Below, piece after piece: positions 44,279 to 53,666 of a stretch of DNA of 64,000 nt (the stretch's first letter is position 1; the number at the start of each line of letters is the position of its first letter). This stretch comes from Eubacterium sp. (lineage in GTDB: Bacteria > Bacillota > Clostridia > Peptostreptococcales > Anaerovoracaceae), in the NCBI GenBank assembly GCA_017533915.1, contig JAFWHX010000013.1:1-64000 (forward strand). The letters run 5' to 3'. The notes under the pieces were generated by a model. It was given only the letters and a program-made list of their open reading frames with translations, was not told the origin of the DNA and ran no database searches. The translations under genes and the position numbers were made by a program.

Positions 44279-46735
44279 CTATTCCATTCCTTTCAGCACT
44301 TCTCCCATCGGTACTTTCCTTATATGCCTCATCTGAAGCACATGTATGAGCAGATAGCTTGCCATGCCGATCACGACCGTCTTGATATACACAGATGGAG
44401 CGATGTAGTATGTCAGCCATCCCGTAAAGAAATTCATCATTATCCTGAAGACGCCCGCAAATGCAAGATACCCAACAGGAAGGCAGATCAGCAGTGATGC
44501 GAACACGACCACTGTCGTCACCCTGTTATATATCGACGAGATCTCTCTGTCACTATAGCCGAGGATCTTTACCATCGCTATGCTTTTCGCATTCTTTTCT
44601 ATCAGTACTTTTGACAGAAGATATATCACTATGATGAATATGATCACCCCGAAAACCGAAAAGAGCTCGAATATCCCGCCCATCGAGCTGTCCAGCTGCT
44701 TGCTTATCGTCGCGTAATCTTCTTTAGTTATGACCGTAGAGATCTTGCTCTCCGGTATCTCATCCAGCTTGCGGCCTGACAGGTAACCTGCATATTCTCC
44801 TCTTTCCCTGTCAAATTTTCTGTTGAATTCTGACAGCCCCATGAATATGCAGAGCTGTGCTTCATACGGATACACGGCTGCAACTTTAAGATGATGCCGC
44901 TCTTTTTTATACTCTTCTTTTACCGCCACCCTGCTGCCGGGCTTCAGCCTGTACTTGGCCGCATAGGCGGATGAGACTACGATCTCATCTTTGTTCTCCG
45001 GTACATCCAGATCAGCGAGGTACTCCGAGTCGTGCTTTATGCCATATACTGTTATCTCTTCGCCCCGCCTGTCGTCGTTTTTCACTGTCGCTATCTGATA
45101 CTTTTCCGGAGCTCCTGCCGGATCGTCCTGTGTATCTGTTCCGCTCCCGCCGGCGATCTCAAATGGTTCTTTAAGGATATACTGATATTCAGCCATCCCT
45201 GAATCCATGATCAGCCCTTCATAGTGCTGAAGCAGAGGATACATCCCGAGGCAGAACAGCATGATGATCACGCTGAAAAGGATGCCGACAAACATTACTA
45301 TATATGAAGGTATATTCTGAATAAGCACCCTCAGACGGAAACGTGTGATAAAGCTTTCTGACCTCAGCCGTACAGCATGTGAGCTTCCACTGCTCCTGAG
45401 ATCTCCTCTCAGAAACTGAAGAGGCGTGAGCATTAGCTCCTTGGATATAACGAGCAGGACGACCAGAAAGATAATGATGAGCGGGATGACCGTTGTATCA
45501 CGAAAAGCGTTGATGCTCCACTTTGTCTTATACGGAAGCAGCGAGTAGCTCCCAAGATACATATCAGCACAAAGCCACTTCATGAAAGTGTATCCTATGA
45601 CATTTCCCGCGAGTGCCGCAGCCAGCGTGAGCAGCATCGGAAGAGTAATATAATGTCTGAGCATCTCGCCTCTGCTGTATCCGGACGCTCTGAGTGTTCC
45701 GATAGCTTTCGCCTCTTTTTCTATGGTGCTCTTTACCGTGATGCCGAACACAAATGCCATGATAACGATCACTATATACAGCAGAGTGACCATCATAACG
45801 CGGTCCTTGCCCATGTCATCTCCCGCAAACTTTATAGCCTGATTCCCTGATCTGACGACGATGTCCTTTATTTCGTTCCTCGCCTTGAATACTGCGTCCA
45901 TCACATGCGAGCTGTCGCCTGATATGTCTTCTTCATCTCTTATGGCGGCTATCTCTGCATCAAGATCTTTAAGCCACGCAGAGATCATACTGCCCGGATC
46001 AGGATCTACCATCATCTCGTCCATCGCGGCATCCACAAGAGCATCCATCACGTCTTCCTCCTGATAGTGACGCTCTTCACTGTCCATGGTGCGATCGTTA
46101 TTTGTCCATGCATAACAATAATGCAGATTGCTGTCTCTTATCCTGTCAAAGCCTTCACGGCTTACTACAGCTACAGTGAAATCCGTCGCGTCAAACATCG
46201 TATCGCCGTTGTTCCTGAAAAGCGCACTGTAGTCTGAAAGCGCGACCGAGCCTGTTATGACATATTCAGCTCCTGCCACTACTATCCTGTCGCCGATCTT
46301 AAGTCCATTATTCTTAAGATACAGCCTGTCCAGGGCGATCTCATCACTCTTCTCAGGCTCACGTCCGTCCCAGTAATCAGTCAGGTTCACATCCTTTCTC
46401 TTTTTAAACAGCCGGATGACATCACCTTCAGCTTCTGTCCCGTCCCTAGACTCCTGTATCGTCTCTTCTTTATAAAACAGCGGCCATACTTCCACACCTC
46501 TCTCTCTAACCTTGGACAGCATCTCTTCCGATGCTTCATCTTCCAGGACAAAGTGCCCGTCTTCCACATTGAATTCATCAAAGCTGGTATCGTATCTCTC
46601 CTTCAAGCTCTCATCTCCGACGATGAACCCTGAGATAAACCCGATCATCGCCGTAAGGAACATAAAAAGCGCGATATACTTTCCGATATCGTGCTTCAGC
46701 TCTCTCGGTATTCTTTTTCTCATCGGGTCACGCAT
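44279..46735 (-). CDS. FtsX-type ABC transporter permease
   Basis: An 818-residue membrane protein of the FtsX/MacB superfamily. A first helix (about 15-37) leads to a large extracytoplasmic domain (about 40-320), three helices (about 320-430), a further helix near 470 with a second outer domain, and three C-terminal helices (about 670-815). The ATG at 46735 has TGAGG 7 nt upstream; GTG at 46747 is less likely. It is the first gene of a two-gene operon under a palindromic operator. Substrate unknown; peptide or lipid extrusion is typical. Confidence 0.88.
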   Translation of the reverse strand: MRDPMRKRIPRELKHDIGKYIALFMFLTAMIGFISGFIVGDESLKERYDTSFDEFNVEDGHFVLEDEASEEMLSKVRERGVEVWPLFYKEETIQESRDGTEAEGDVIRLFKKRKDVNLTDYWDGREPEKSDEIALDRLYLKNNGLKIGDRIVVAGAEYVITGSVALSDYSALFRNNGDTMFDATDFTVAVVSREGFDRIRDSNLHYCYAWTNNDRTMDSEERHYQEEDVMDALVDAAMDEMMVDPDPGSMISAWLKDLDAEIAAIRDEEDISGDSSHVMDAVFKARNEIKDIVVRSGNQAIKFAGDDMGKDRVMMVTLLYIVIVIMAFVFGITVKSTIEKEAKAIGTLRASGYSRGEMLRHYITLPMLLTLAAALAGNVIGYTFMKWLCADMYLGSYSLLPYKTKWSINAFRDTTVIPLIIIFLVVLLVISKELMLTPLQFLRGDLRSSGSSHAVRLRSESFITRFRLRVLIQNIPSYIVMFVGILFSVIIMLFCLGMYPLLQHYEGLIMDSGMAEYQYILKEPFEIAGGSGTDTQDDPAGAPEKYQIATVKNDDRRGEEITVYGIKHDSEYLADLDVPENKDEIVVSSAYAAKYRLKPGSRVAVKEEYKKERHHLKVAAVYPYEAQLCIFMGLSEFNRKFDRERGEYAGYLSGRKLDEIPESKISTVITKEDYATISKQLDSSMGGIFELFSVFGVIIFIIVIYLLSKVLIEKNAKSIAMVKILGYSDREISSIYNRVTTVVVFASLLICLPVGYLAFAGVFRIMMNFFTGWLTYYIAPSVYIKTVVIGMASYLLIHVLQMRHIRKVPMGEVLKGME

Positions 46736-46753
46736 TACCAGCCTCACAAAAGT

Positions 46754-46773
46754 TAGTTAGTACAAACTAACTA
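46754..46773 (-). promoter_or_regulatory. Perfect palindromic operator (8+4+8 bp) at the ABC exporter promoter
   Basis: TAGTTAGT (46754-46761) and ACTAACTA (46766-46773) are perfect inverted repeats with a 4-bp spacer, covering the expected start of transcription just after the -10 box. This layout and sequence suit a TetR-family repressor. No such regulator is encoded in the window, so it acts from elsewhere. Confidence 0.75.
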
Positions 46774-46774
46774 T

Positions 46775-46802
46775 ATTATAGTATCTTTCTCCTGTTTTTC
46801 AA
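46775..46802 (-). promoter_or_regulatory. Promoter of the FtsX-type ABC exporter operon
   Basis: On the minus strand TTGAAA (46797-46802) and TATAAT (46775-46780) are 16 bp apart, followed at once by the palindromic operator. Confidence 0.75.
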
Positions 46803-46822
46803 GTGGTTACATCAGCTGAAGC

Positions 46823-46852
46823 AAAAAAAAGGATCCGGCGTAAGCCGGATCC
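46823..46852 (-). terminator. Terminator of the branched-chain amino acid transport operon
   Basis: On the minus strand a 9-bp stem (GGATCCGGC/GCCGGATCC, loop TTAC) is followed by eight T. It lies about 35 bp after the livF stop. Confidence 0.9.
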
Positions 46853-46887
46853 GGTCTTCTGTTTAAGCTGATACACGCTGCCGCGTA

Positions 46888-47598
46888 TTATTCTCCCAGA
46901 TATGCTTTCCTTACGCTGTCGTTGTTCATCAGCTCTCTGGCGTCTCCTGACAGCGTAACATTTCCTGTTTCGATAACGTATGCTCTGTCTGCGATCGAGA
47001 GCGCCATTCTCGCGTTCTGCTCTACCAGCAGGATCGTCGTTCCTGCTTCATGCAGATTGTGGATGATCTCAAATATCTCTTCTACCAGTACCGGAGCAAG
47101 ACCCATCGACGGCTCGTCGAGCATCATCAGCTTCGGCTGGCTCATCAGAGCTCTTCCCATAGCGAGCATCTGCAGCTCTCCGCCTGAGAGAGTGCCTGCC
47201 ACCTGCTTATATCTTTCCTTAAGACGCGGGAAATGTTCGTATACTTTCTCCAGGCTTTCCTCGACAGTATTCGCAGGCGCCGTGAAGGCTCCCATCTCCA
47301 GGTTCTCCTTTACGGTCATCTGCATGAATATCCGGCGTCCCTCAGGTACCTGCGAAAGACCCATCTTCACGATCTTGTGCGCAGGGACTTTTGTTATATC
47401 CTGCCCCTGGAACTCGATCGATCCGGTCTTCGGCCTCATGATCCCCGAGATGGTCTTTAATGTGGTGGACTTACCGGCTCCATTAGCTCCGATCAAAGTC
47501 ACTATCTCGCCTTCATCTACGTCAAGGGAAATGCCTTTGATGGCATGTATGGCTCCATAATATACATTGATGTTTTCTACTTTCAGAAGTTTCGCCAT
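46888..47598 (-). CDS. livF: Branched-chain amino acid ABC transporter, ATP-binding protein LivF
   Basis: A 236-residue ATPase. Motifs: GANGAGKST (about 38-46), signature LSGGELQMLAMGRAL, Walker B LMMLDEPSMGLAP and the switch histidine replaced by the LLVEQNARMAL pattern usual in LivF. It is last of the five-gene operon; its ATG overlaps the livG stop (TAATG). Confidence 0.95.
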   Translation of the reverse strand: MAKLLKVENINVYYGAIHAIKGISLDVDEGEIVTLIGANGAGKSTTLKTISGIMRPKTGSIEFQGQDITKVPAHKIVKMGLSQVPEGRRIFMQMTVKENLEMGAFTAPANTVEESLEKVYEHFPRLKERYKQVAGTLSGGELQMLAMGRALMSQPKLMMLDEPSMGLAPVLVEEIFEIIHNLHEAGTTILLVEQNARMALSIADRAYVIETGNVTLSGDARELMNNDSVRKAYLGE

Positions 47599-48488
47599 TA
47601 TTCGTTCTCCTTCTGCTTGCCGAGATAAGCCTCGATCACTGCGGGATCGTTCTGGATCTCTGCCGGCTTGCCTTTTGCAATGATCCTTCCGAAGTTGAGT
47701 ACTGCGATGTCTTCACATACATTCATCACGAGGTTCATGTCGTGCTCTATCAGGACGATCGCAATACCAAACATGTCTCTGATCTTCCTTATGTTGTTCA
47801 TGAGCTCGGTCGTTTCACTCGGGTTCATACCGGCTGCCGGCTCATCCAGGAGGAGCACCTTCGGGCCTGTAGCAAGAGCACGTACGATCTCAACACGTCG
47901 CTGAGCTCCGTAAGGAAGAGACCCCGCCTGCTCATCTATCATATCTTCCATATCGAATATGGACAGAAGCTTGAGTGCGTATTCTCTGGCAAATTTCTCC
48001 TGTTTCCAGTACTTTGGCCCGCGGATGACCGCGCTGAACAGACTGTAGTCCAGCCCCTCATGTATAGCGGTCACGACGTTCTCACCCACTGTCAGCTTGT
48101 CGAACAGCCTGATATTCTGAAATGTCCTGGCTATTCCCATCCTGCTTATCTGCACAGTGTTCATGCCCGACGTATCTTTGCCGTCAAACATGAACGAGCC
48201 TCTCGTAGGCTGATATACCTTAGTTAGAAGGTTGAACAAAGTCGTCTTTCCGGCGCCGTTAGGTCCGATTATACCGGCGATCTCTGTAGGTCCGACAGTA
48301 AGGCTGAAATCGTCAAGTGCTGTCAGCTCACCAAAGTCGATGCCGAGACCTTTCATCTCAAGCACCGGGATCCTCGGCTTATCTCTGTCAGGGATAACGA
48401 CCTTATCAACAGTCGGCATGGATGCGTCATATTTCTCACGAGCGTCATAGATGACTTCATCTTCTACGATCTTTTCGTCTACACTCAT
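47598..48488 (-). CDS. livG: Branched-chain amino acid ABC transporter, ATP-binding protein LivG
   Basis: A 296-residue ATPase. Motifs: GPNGAGKTTLFNLLT (near 74), LPYGAQRRVEIVRAL signature, VLLLDEPAAGMNPSE Walker B and IVLIEHDMNLVM. It is about 40 residues longer than usual LivG because of an acidic N-terminal extension (1-43, with VIYDAREKYDAS) before the normal beginning VLEMKGLGIDFG. The ATG has GGAAGGGGG upstream and overlaps livM as ATGA, so the long form is probably real. Confidence 0.94.
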   Translation of the reverse strand: MSVDEKIVEDEVIYDAREKYDASMPTVDKVVIPDRDKPRIPVLEMKGLGIDFGELTALDDFSLTVGPTEIAGIIGPNGAGKTTLFNLLTKVYQPTRGSFMFDGKDTSGMNTVQISRMGIARTFQNIRLFDKLTVGENVVTAIHEGLDYSLFSAVIRGPKYWKQEKFAREYALKLLSIFDMEDMIDEQAGSLPYGAQRRVEIVRALATGPKVLLLDEPAAGMNPSETTELMNNIRKIRDMFGIAIVLIEHDMNLVMNVCEDIAVLNFGRIIAKGKPAEIQNDPAVIEAYLGKQKENE

Positions 48489-49582
48489 TCTGACGCACCC
48501 CCTTCCGTTGCTGGTCCATGTGGTGTTTTCCTGAATACCGCCTTGATCTTATCCGCAATCATTCCCTTATATGTCTTCAGCGTTGGATTATACGTGAAGA
48601 TCATAACAAGGATCAGAACGATAGCATATACGAGCATACGGTAATCTGAGAACTGCCTCAGAGCTTCCGGCAGCACCGTGAGCACTGTCGCTGATATCAC
48701 AGATCCCCAGATGTTCCCTATACCGCCGAGTACGACGAATACCAGGATGAGCACTGATGTATTGAAATTGAATTTGATAGGGAGCAGCGACGAGAAATTG
48801 AGGCCGAACAAAGCGCCGCCCATTCCTGCAAGTACGGCAGATACGGTAAATGCCATGAGTTTGTACTGCATGACGTTCAAGCCGATAGACTCTGCAGCGA
48901 TCCTGTTGTCCCTGCAGGCCATTATCGCCCTTCCCTGTCTTGAATTCATTATATTCTGCACTATGAACAAAGTTAAAAGCACAAGTATCACGCCCGACAG
49001 GAACGTGGATATGCGCTGCACGCCTACAGCGCCCATAGGTCCGTTCAGCATGATCCTTGCATCTTCCTCCAGCTCCATGTCTCCATGTGTCGACACATGG
49101 ATGCCGTTCGAGTCTTTGGCGACATAGATCACGTTCATCAGGTTTTTGATTATCTCTCCAAACGCGAGAGTTACGATCGCAAGATAGTCGCCGCGCAGTC
49201 TGAGCACAGGAACTCCGATAAGGATCCCTGCTATTCCTGCTACGATGCCTCCTGCGATTATCCCGGAAGTGAGCCTTACAGGATCTGACTCCACCATGCC
49301 TTCCAGAAGATCAGCAGTGAGGATCCCGGAGAACGCTCCTACTGACATGAATCCTGCATGTCCGATGGAAAGCTCACCAGATATTCCCACGACCAGGTTC
49401 AGTGATACTGCCATCACAATGTAGGCACATATAGGAACGAGCTGGCCCTGAAGTGAGCTGGACATCATTCCTGTGCTGCTCATGAAAGTTGCAGCCAGAA
49501 AACCCGCGATCACGATACCATATGATATCGCGGAGTTCTTTGTGTACGGCGAGAGCTTTTTCATAGTAAATTTCTTCTCCAT
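48485..49582 (-). CDS. livM: Branched-chain amino acid ABC transporter, permease LivM
   Basis: A 365-residue membrane protein with about nine hydrophobic segments. The conserved GISGELSIGHAGFMSVGAFSG (about 65-85) and the later LAIVTLAFGEIIKNLMNVIY (about 140-160) are LivM signatures. The ATG at 49582 has AGGTGAG directly upstream; the GTG at 49591 is the same region without space for a binding site. It starts 9 bp after the livH stop. Confidence 0.94.
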   Translation of the reverse strand: MEKKFTMKKLSPYTKNSAISYGIVIAGFLAATFMSSTGMMSSSLQGQLVPICAYIVMAVSLNLVVGISGELSIGHAGFMSVGAFSGILTADLLEGMVESDPVRLTSGIIAGGIVAGIAGILIGVPVLRLRGDYLAIVTLAFGEIIKNLMNVIYVAKDSNGIHVSTHGDMELEEDARIMLNGPMGAVGVQRISTFLSGVILVLLTLFIVQNIMNSRQGRAIMACRDNRIAAESIGLNVMQYKLMAFTVSAVLAGMGGALFGLNFSSLLPIKFNFNTSVLILVFVVLGGIGNIWGSVISATVLTVLPEALRQFSDYRMLVYAIVLILVMIFTYNPTLKTYKGMIADKIKAVFRKTPHGPATEGGASE

Positions 49583-49591
49583 ATCTCTCAC

Positions 49592-50494
49592 CTACACTTT
49601 CTCTGGCTGGATCTTGCCCAGCAGTCCGGACGGCTTTACGAGAAGCACGATGATAAGTACACCAAATACGATCGCGTCAGAAAGCTCTGACGAGATGTAC
49701 GCTCTTCCCATGATCTCGATCACACCAAGCAGGATGCCTCCAAGCATAGCGCCCGGTATCGATCCGATACCGCCGAACACAGCAGCCGTGAAGGCTTTGA
49801 TGCCTGGCATGGCGCCGGTCGTTGGCATGAGTGCAGGGTATGATGAGCAGAGGAGCACGCCTGCTATAGCGGCAAGCGCGGAACCGATCGCGAACGTCAT
49901 CGAGATCGTCTGGTTCACGTTTATGCCCATCAGCCTTGCTGCGTCGTTGTCTTCCGATACAGCGCGCATCGCCTTGCCCATTTTTGATCGGGTTATGAAA
50001 AATGTGAGGCATATCATTATTACGATATTCGCAAGAAGCGTCACGATCGATTCAGCCGTGATAGTCAGCTGTCCGTCAAACAGCTTGAGCCCAGGCATTC
50101 CGTTTACGACCGATGTGAACACCTTCGGAGCGCTTCCCCAAATGAGGAGCGCGCTGTTCTGAAGGAAATATGATACGCCTATGGCGGTGATCAGGACCGC
50201 CAGAGAGCCTGTCCCGCGAAGCGGCCTGTATGCCAGCCCTTCGATCATAATGCCCATGCATGTGCATACGCAGATCGCGATAATGAGGCCGACTACAGGA
50301 GGGAGATGAAGATACGCAGTCGAGCAGAACGAGATATACGCTCCGACCATGATGACATCTCCGTGAGCGAAGTTCAGCATCCTCGCAATACCATACACCA
50401 TGGTATAGCCAAGAGCGATGATCGCATATACGCTCCCCAGGGAAAGCCCGTTTACTAAATTAGATAAAAAAACCATAATTGAGTCTCTAACCAT
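49592..50494 (-). CDS. livH: Branched-chain amino acid ABC transporter, permease LivH
   Basis: A 300-residue membrane protein with about eight helices. LGSVYAIIALGYTMVYGIARMLNFAHGDVIMVGAYI near the N-terminus and AFTAAVFGGIGSIPGAMLGGILLG near residue 235 are family signatures. Neither 50494 nor the internal ATG at 50476 has a good ribosome binding site; a GC-rich hairpin (50502-50520) ends 7 nt before the first. Translation may depend on coupling or on the hairpin. Confidence 0.93.
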   Translation of the reverse strand: MVRDSIMVFLSNLVNGLSLGSVYAIIALGYTMVYGIARMLNFAHGDVIMVGAYISFCSTAYLHLPPVVGLIIAICVCTCMGIMIEGLAYRPLRGTGSLAVLITAIGVSYFLQNSALLIWGSAPKVFTSVVNGMPGLKLFDGQLTITAESIVTLLANIVIMICLTFFITRSKMGKAMRAVSEDNDAARLMGINVNQTISMTFAIGSALAAIAGVLLCSSYPALMPTTGAMPGIKAFTAAVFGGIGSIPGAMLGGILLGVIEIMGRAYISSELSDAIVFGVLIIVLLVKPSGLLGKIQPEKV

Positions 50495-50501
50495 AGTGAG
50501 A

Positions 50502-50520
50502 CGCCGCTTAAAAAGCGGCG
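50502..50520 (-). promoter_or_regulatory. Intercistronic hairpin between the binding protein gene and livH
   Basis: CGCCGCTT and AAGCGGCG form an 8-bp stem with a TTT loop on the minus strand, 7 nt before the livH ATG, with no T run. It probably shields the upstream message, as in the other ABC operon at 2482-2501. Confidence 0.6.
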
Positions 50521-50619
50521 CCTCCTTACATAAATTTCTGCTGTAATATCTGGTCCCTGCGCCTTCAGCCGCAGAACATATCCTGCGGGAGAAGCGCTGT
50601 ATTGCTTTATTGTCTCAGA

Positions 50620-51810
50620 TTACTGAACGTCTACGTATTTACCATCCTCGATGATGCAGACTGCAGGCTCTTTGTTGACTTCGCCCTTGTCATTCCATGT
50701 CATTCCGGAACCGGTAAGTCCGTCATATGAGAAGCCTCCTGTGACCTGTCCGATCATTGCCTCGCAGATAGCAGCCGCATCCTGGTCAGCTGTAAGTCCA
50801 GCTTCCTTGAATGCATTGTAAAGTACGTAGATGCCGTCATATCCGTCAGCTGCGAACTGGTTAGGAACTTCACCAAACTTCTCCTGATACTTCTCTACGA
50901 AGCTCTTTACATTCTCTTCCTCAGACCATGGGTTGATAGGTGTCTGCAGATATACTCCCTCAGCAAGACTTGTATCGAATCCTTCCATATCGAGGATACC
51001 GTCCATACCGTCTACTCCGAAGAATGTGGTGTCATATCCCATATCCTTAGCCTGCTTCAGAATGACTGATGCCGGTGTATAGTAGATCGGGAGAAGGATC
51101 AGGTCAGCTCCTGCGGACTTGCAGTTCGTCAGCTGTGCGCTGAAGTCTGCGTTGGTGTCGTCAGGATATGTCTCTGCTGCAACGATCTCCATGCCCTTGC
51201 TCTCGAGCTCTTTCTTGAATGCGTTATAGATACCTGTTGAATAAGCATCAGAGTTGTTATAGATAACTCCTACTTTCTTGTCGCTGAAATCCTTCACGAT
51301 GTTGTCTGCAGCCTTGATTCCCTGGTTAGGGTCTGTGAAGCAGATCTGGAAAGCATTATCTTTTCCTGCTGTTACGTCTGCTGAAGAAGCGGACGGTGTC
51401 ATCAGGAATACTCTGTCTGAATTTGCTTCAGCCGATACTGTGATGCAGGATCCTGTCGTAACAGAACCCATGAGCATCTGGAGTCCCCAGTCTTTCAGGC
51501 TGTTGTAAGCGTTGACGCTCTTCTCTCCGTCAGCCTCATCGTCTTCCATCTTGAACTCGATCTGGAAGTCGCTCTCAGAAGCGTTGATCTCTTCAACTGC
51601 GAGCTCAGCACCCTGCTTTACGGACATTCCGTAAATGGCAGCCGGTCCTGTCAGAGGACCAGTCGATCCGATCTTGAGTACAGCTGCTGCATCGCCGCCT
51701 TCGCCTTCACTTTCACCGCCGCCGTTACTTCCGCCGCCGCATGCTGTGAACGTAAATACCATGAGAGCAGCAAGAAGCATTACCAATAATTTCCTGCTTA
51801 AATTCTTCAT
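50620..51810 (-). CDS. Branched-chain amino acid ABC transporter, substrate-binding lipoprotein
   Basis: A 396-residue periplasmic-binding-protein-like type I receptor (LivJ type). The signal peptide RKLLVMLLAALMVFTFTAC ends at the lipobox FTAC, followed by a glycine/glutamate-rich tether. The mature protein begins VLKIGSTGPLTGPAAIYGMSVKQGAELAVEEIN and has VGVIYNNSDAYSTGIYNAFKKELE near 178, both typical. It is the first gene of the operon; its own promoter lies within 51811-51925 but no clear consensus was found. Leucine, isoleucine and valine are likely substrates; other amino acids or amides are possible. Confidence 0.94.
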   Translation of the reverse strand: MKNLSRKLLVMLLAALMVFTFTACGGGSNGGGESEGEGGDAAAVLKIGSTGPLTGPAAIYGMSVKQGAELAVEEINASESDFQIEFKMEDDEADGEKSVNAYNSLKDWGLQMLMGSVTTGSCITVSAEANSDRVFLMTPSASSADVTAGKDNAFQICFTDPNQGIKAADNIVKDFSDKKVGVIYNNSDAYSTGIYNAFKKELESKGMEIVAAETYPDDTNADFSAQLTNCKSAGADLILLPIYYTPASVILKQAKDMGYDTTFFGVDGMDGILDMEGFDTSLAEGVYLQTPINPWSEEENVKSFVEKYQEKFGEVPNQFAADGYDGIYVLYNAFKEAGLTADQDAAAICEAMIGQVTGGFSYDGLTGSGMTWNDKGEVNKEPAVCIIEDGKYVDVQ

Positions 51811-51925
51811 CTTTTTCTACCTCCATTTATAACCGATTCTCACATCCGGAGAAACATTAACATTATCTATAATAACGATTCGATCTATAGTGACCGCATC
51901 CGGATGTACACGTAGTAATAATAAC
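51811..51925 (-). promoter_or_regulatory. Upstream region of the branched-chain transport operon with direct repeats
   Basis: The word CATCCGGA occurs at 51843-51850 and 51897-51904, and ATCTATA twice between them (51866-51872, 51882-51888 approximately). The spacing would suit a dimeric regulator, but no family can be named. GGAGG lies 8 nt before the ATG. Confidence 0.35.
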
Positions 51926-51958
51926 AAAAAAATGGCATAGGTTCAATACCTACGCCAT
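51926..51958 (-). terminator. Terminator after nadE
   Basis: A 10-bp stem with one mismatch (51932-51941 with 51949-51958) is followed on the minus strand by TTTTTTT. It separates nadE from the branched-chain transport operon. Confidence 0.8.
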
Positions 51959-52037
51959 ATTTCAGCCATTAAAAAAACATTTTTCCATACAATTAATATG
52001 CTGCGTACGCTGCGCCGGATCTATCAATACCGTCCGG

Positions 52038-52808
52038 TCATGCTTTTACCGGGCCTTCATGCTCGTATGCCGGCATCATGGAAAGCTTGAACAGGTTGAT
52101 CCTGTGCAGCCTGTCGATCTTTTCCTTGTCGTCCTGATCATCGATCACACCCGTCCTTATGTACCTGTCGAGAGTGTCGTAGGTAAATCCCAGCTTTTCC
52201 TCATCGCTCATTCCGGACAGACCGTCATCCGGCACTTTGTTCACAAGCACATCCGGAAGTCCGAGAGCTGTGCCTATCGCTTTTACTTCCTGCACTGTGA
52301 ATCTCGAAAGAGGCGAGAAATCGCCTGCGGTATCGCCATATCTGGTCGAATAGCCCACCCAGTCCTCAGAAAGATTACAGGTGTTGGCCACTCTGCCGTT
52401 CAGAGACTGAGAGACCGCATATACTGTCGACATCCTGAGCCTCGGAGCGAGATTGATCCTCGTCTGCTCGCTTATCTCACAAGGCAGCACTCTGTCCAGC
52501 TCATTCATCGTCGCATTGTAGCTTCCTGATATATCTACGGTATATCCCCTGATCCCAAGTGTCTCTATCAGAAGATCCGCGAGCGGCTTATCGCGCTGCT
52601 CGCCATTAGGCATCATCACGCCGATCACACGGTCTTTTCCAAGCGCCTTGACACAAAGCGCAGCTGTTACGGAACTGTCTTTCCCGCCGCTTACCGCTAC
52701 CACGGCATTGCAGCCTTTTCCATTTTCCTCAAAGAAATCCCTTATCCACTGAGCTGCTTTTTCCGCACTCTCAGCCGGATCAAAATCCTCATCAAAAAAT
52801 CTGCTCAT
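52038..52808 (-). CDS. nadE: NH3-dependent NAD+ synthetase
   Basis: A 256-residue enzyme that amidates deamido-NAD with ammonia and ATP. The start is ATG 52808 (MSRFFDEDFDPAESAEK) with GGAGGAATGAA upstream. The N-type ATP pyrophosphatase loop is VVAVSGGKDSSVTAALCVKAL (about 37-57); NLSEDWVGYSTRYGDTAGDFSPL near 146 is a NadE signature. There is no glutaminase domain, so ammonia is used directly. Confidence 0.95.
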   Translation of the reverse strand: MSRFFDEDFDPAESAEKAAQWIRDFFEENGKGCNAVVAVSGGKDSSVTAALCVKALGKDRVIGVMMPNGEQRDKPLADLLIETLGIRGYTVDISGSYNATMNELDRVLPCEISEQTRINLAPRLRMSTVYAVSQSLNGRVANTCNLSEDWVGYSTRYGDTAGDFSPLSRFTVQEVKAIGTALGLPDVLVNKVPDDGLSGMSDEEKLGFTYDTLDRYIRTGVIDDQDDKEKIDRLHRINLFKLSMMPAYEHEGPVKA

Positions 52809-52880
52809 TTCATTCCTCCATATCTGATGCAATAATAGCATAAACCGTTGATATTCTCAACCATACAGCCTTTGAAATGA

Positions 52881-52909
52881 TTGACAGTAAAAAGAAAAAA
52901 GGTTACTAT
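52881..52909 (+). promoter_or_regulatory. Promoter of the AIM24-proBA run
   Basis: TTGACA (52881-52886) and TACTAT (52904-52909) are 17 bp apart, about 55 bp before the AIM24 start, divergent from nadE. Confidence 0.75.
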
Positions 52910-52963
52910 GAAACCAGTATAATAATATATTTGGGTATGTCGTCTATGACAGAAAGGGTAATT

Positions 52964-53635
52964 ATGGATTACAAGATAATCGGAGAGTCGCTGCCAGTCC
53001 TGATATGCGATGTCGCGGCTGGAGAGGCTGTTATAACAGAAGGCGGAGCAATGAGCTGGATGACTCCGAACATGAAGATGGAAACAACTTCTGACGGTGG
53101 TGTAGGAAAAGCAATCGGAAGACTGTTCAGCGGCGAGTCTCTTTTCCTTAACAAATACACCGCAGAGAACGGCCAGGGACAGATCGCTTTCGCCACAGCA
53201 TACCCAGGCTCCATAAAGGTGTTTGATGTCGGAGAGAAGCCGATGATCATTCAGAAACGCGCATTCCTTGCAAGCGAATCTACAGTTCACCTTTCAGTCT
53301 TCTTCCAGAAGAAAGTCGGCGCCGGACTCTTCGGCGGTGAAGGATTCATCATGCAGAAGCTTGAAGGAGCTGGGAAAGCATTCGTCGAGATCGATGGAAC
53401 TGCTGTTGAATATGAACTCGAAGCAGGACAGAAACTTATCGCAAGCACCGGCTATCTTGCTGCTATGGATGCGACATGTTCCATGGACATCCAGACTGTA
53501 CCAGGAATGAAGAACATGCTGCTCGGCGGCGAGGGATTCTTCAATACTGTCATCACAGGTCCGGGCAAAGTCATACTTCAGTCTATGCCTCTGTCACAGC
53601 TTCAGGCTGTACTCGCACCTGTCGCCGGTAAATAA
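52964..53635 (+). CDS. AIM24 family protein
   Basis: A 223-residue protein of the AIM24/TIGR00266 family, a beta-rich fold with no membrane helix, found widely in bacteria and related to a yeast mitochondrial inner-membrane protein. MDYKIIGESLPVLICDVAAGEAVITEGGAMSWM and the glycine-rich GGVGKAIGRLFSGESLFLNKY are typical, as are VGAGLFGGEGFIMQKLEG and the end VILQSMPLSQL. The start at 52964 follows GAAAGGG; the longer frame would overlap the promoter. Function unknown. It lies 31 bp before proB. Confidence 0.88.
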   Translation: MDYKIIGESLPVLICDVAAGEAVITEGGAMSWMTPNMKMETTSDGGVGKAIGRLFSGESLFLNKYTAENGQGQIAFATAYPGSIKVFDVGEKPMIIQKRAFLASESTVHLSVFFQKKVGAGLFGGEGFIMQKLEGAGKAFVEIDGTAVEYELEAGQKLIASTGYLAAMDATCSMDIQTVPGMKNMLLGGEGFFNTVITGPGKVILQSMPLSQLQAVLAPVAGK

Positions 53636-53666
53636 ACCATATAACAGTTTTATACAGGATGATCCA

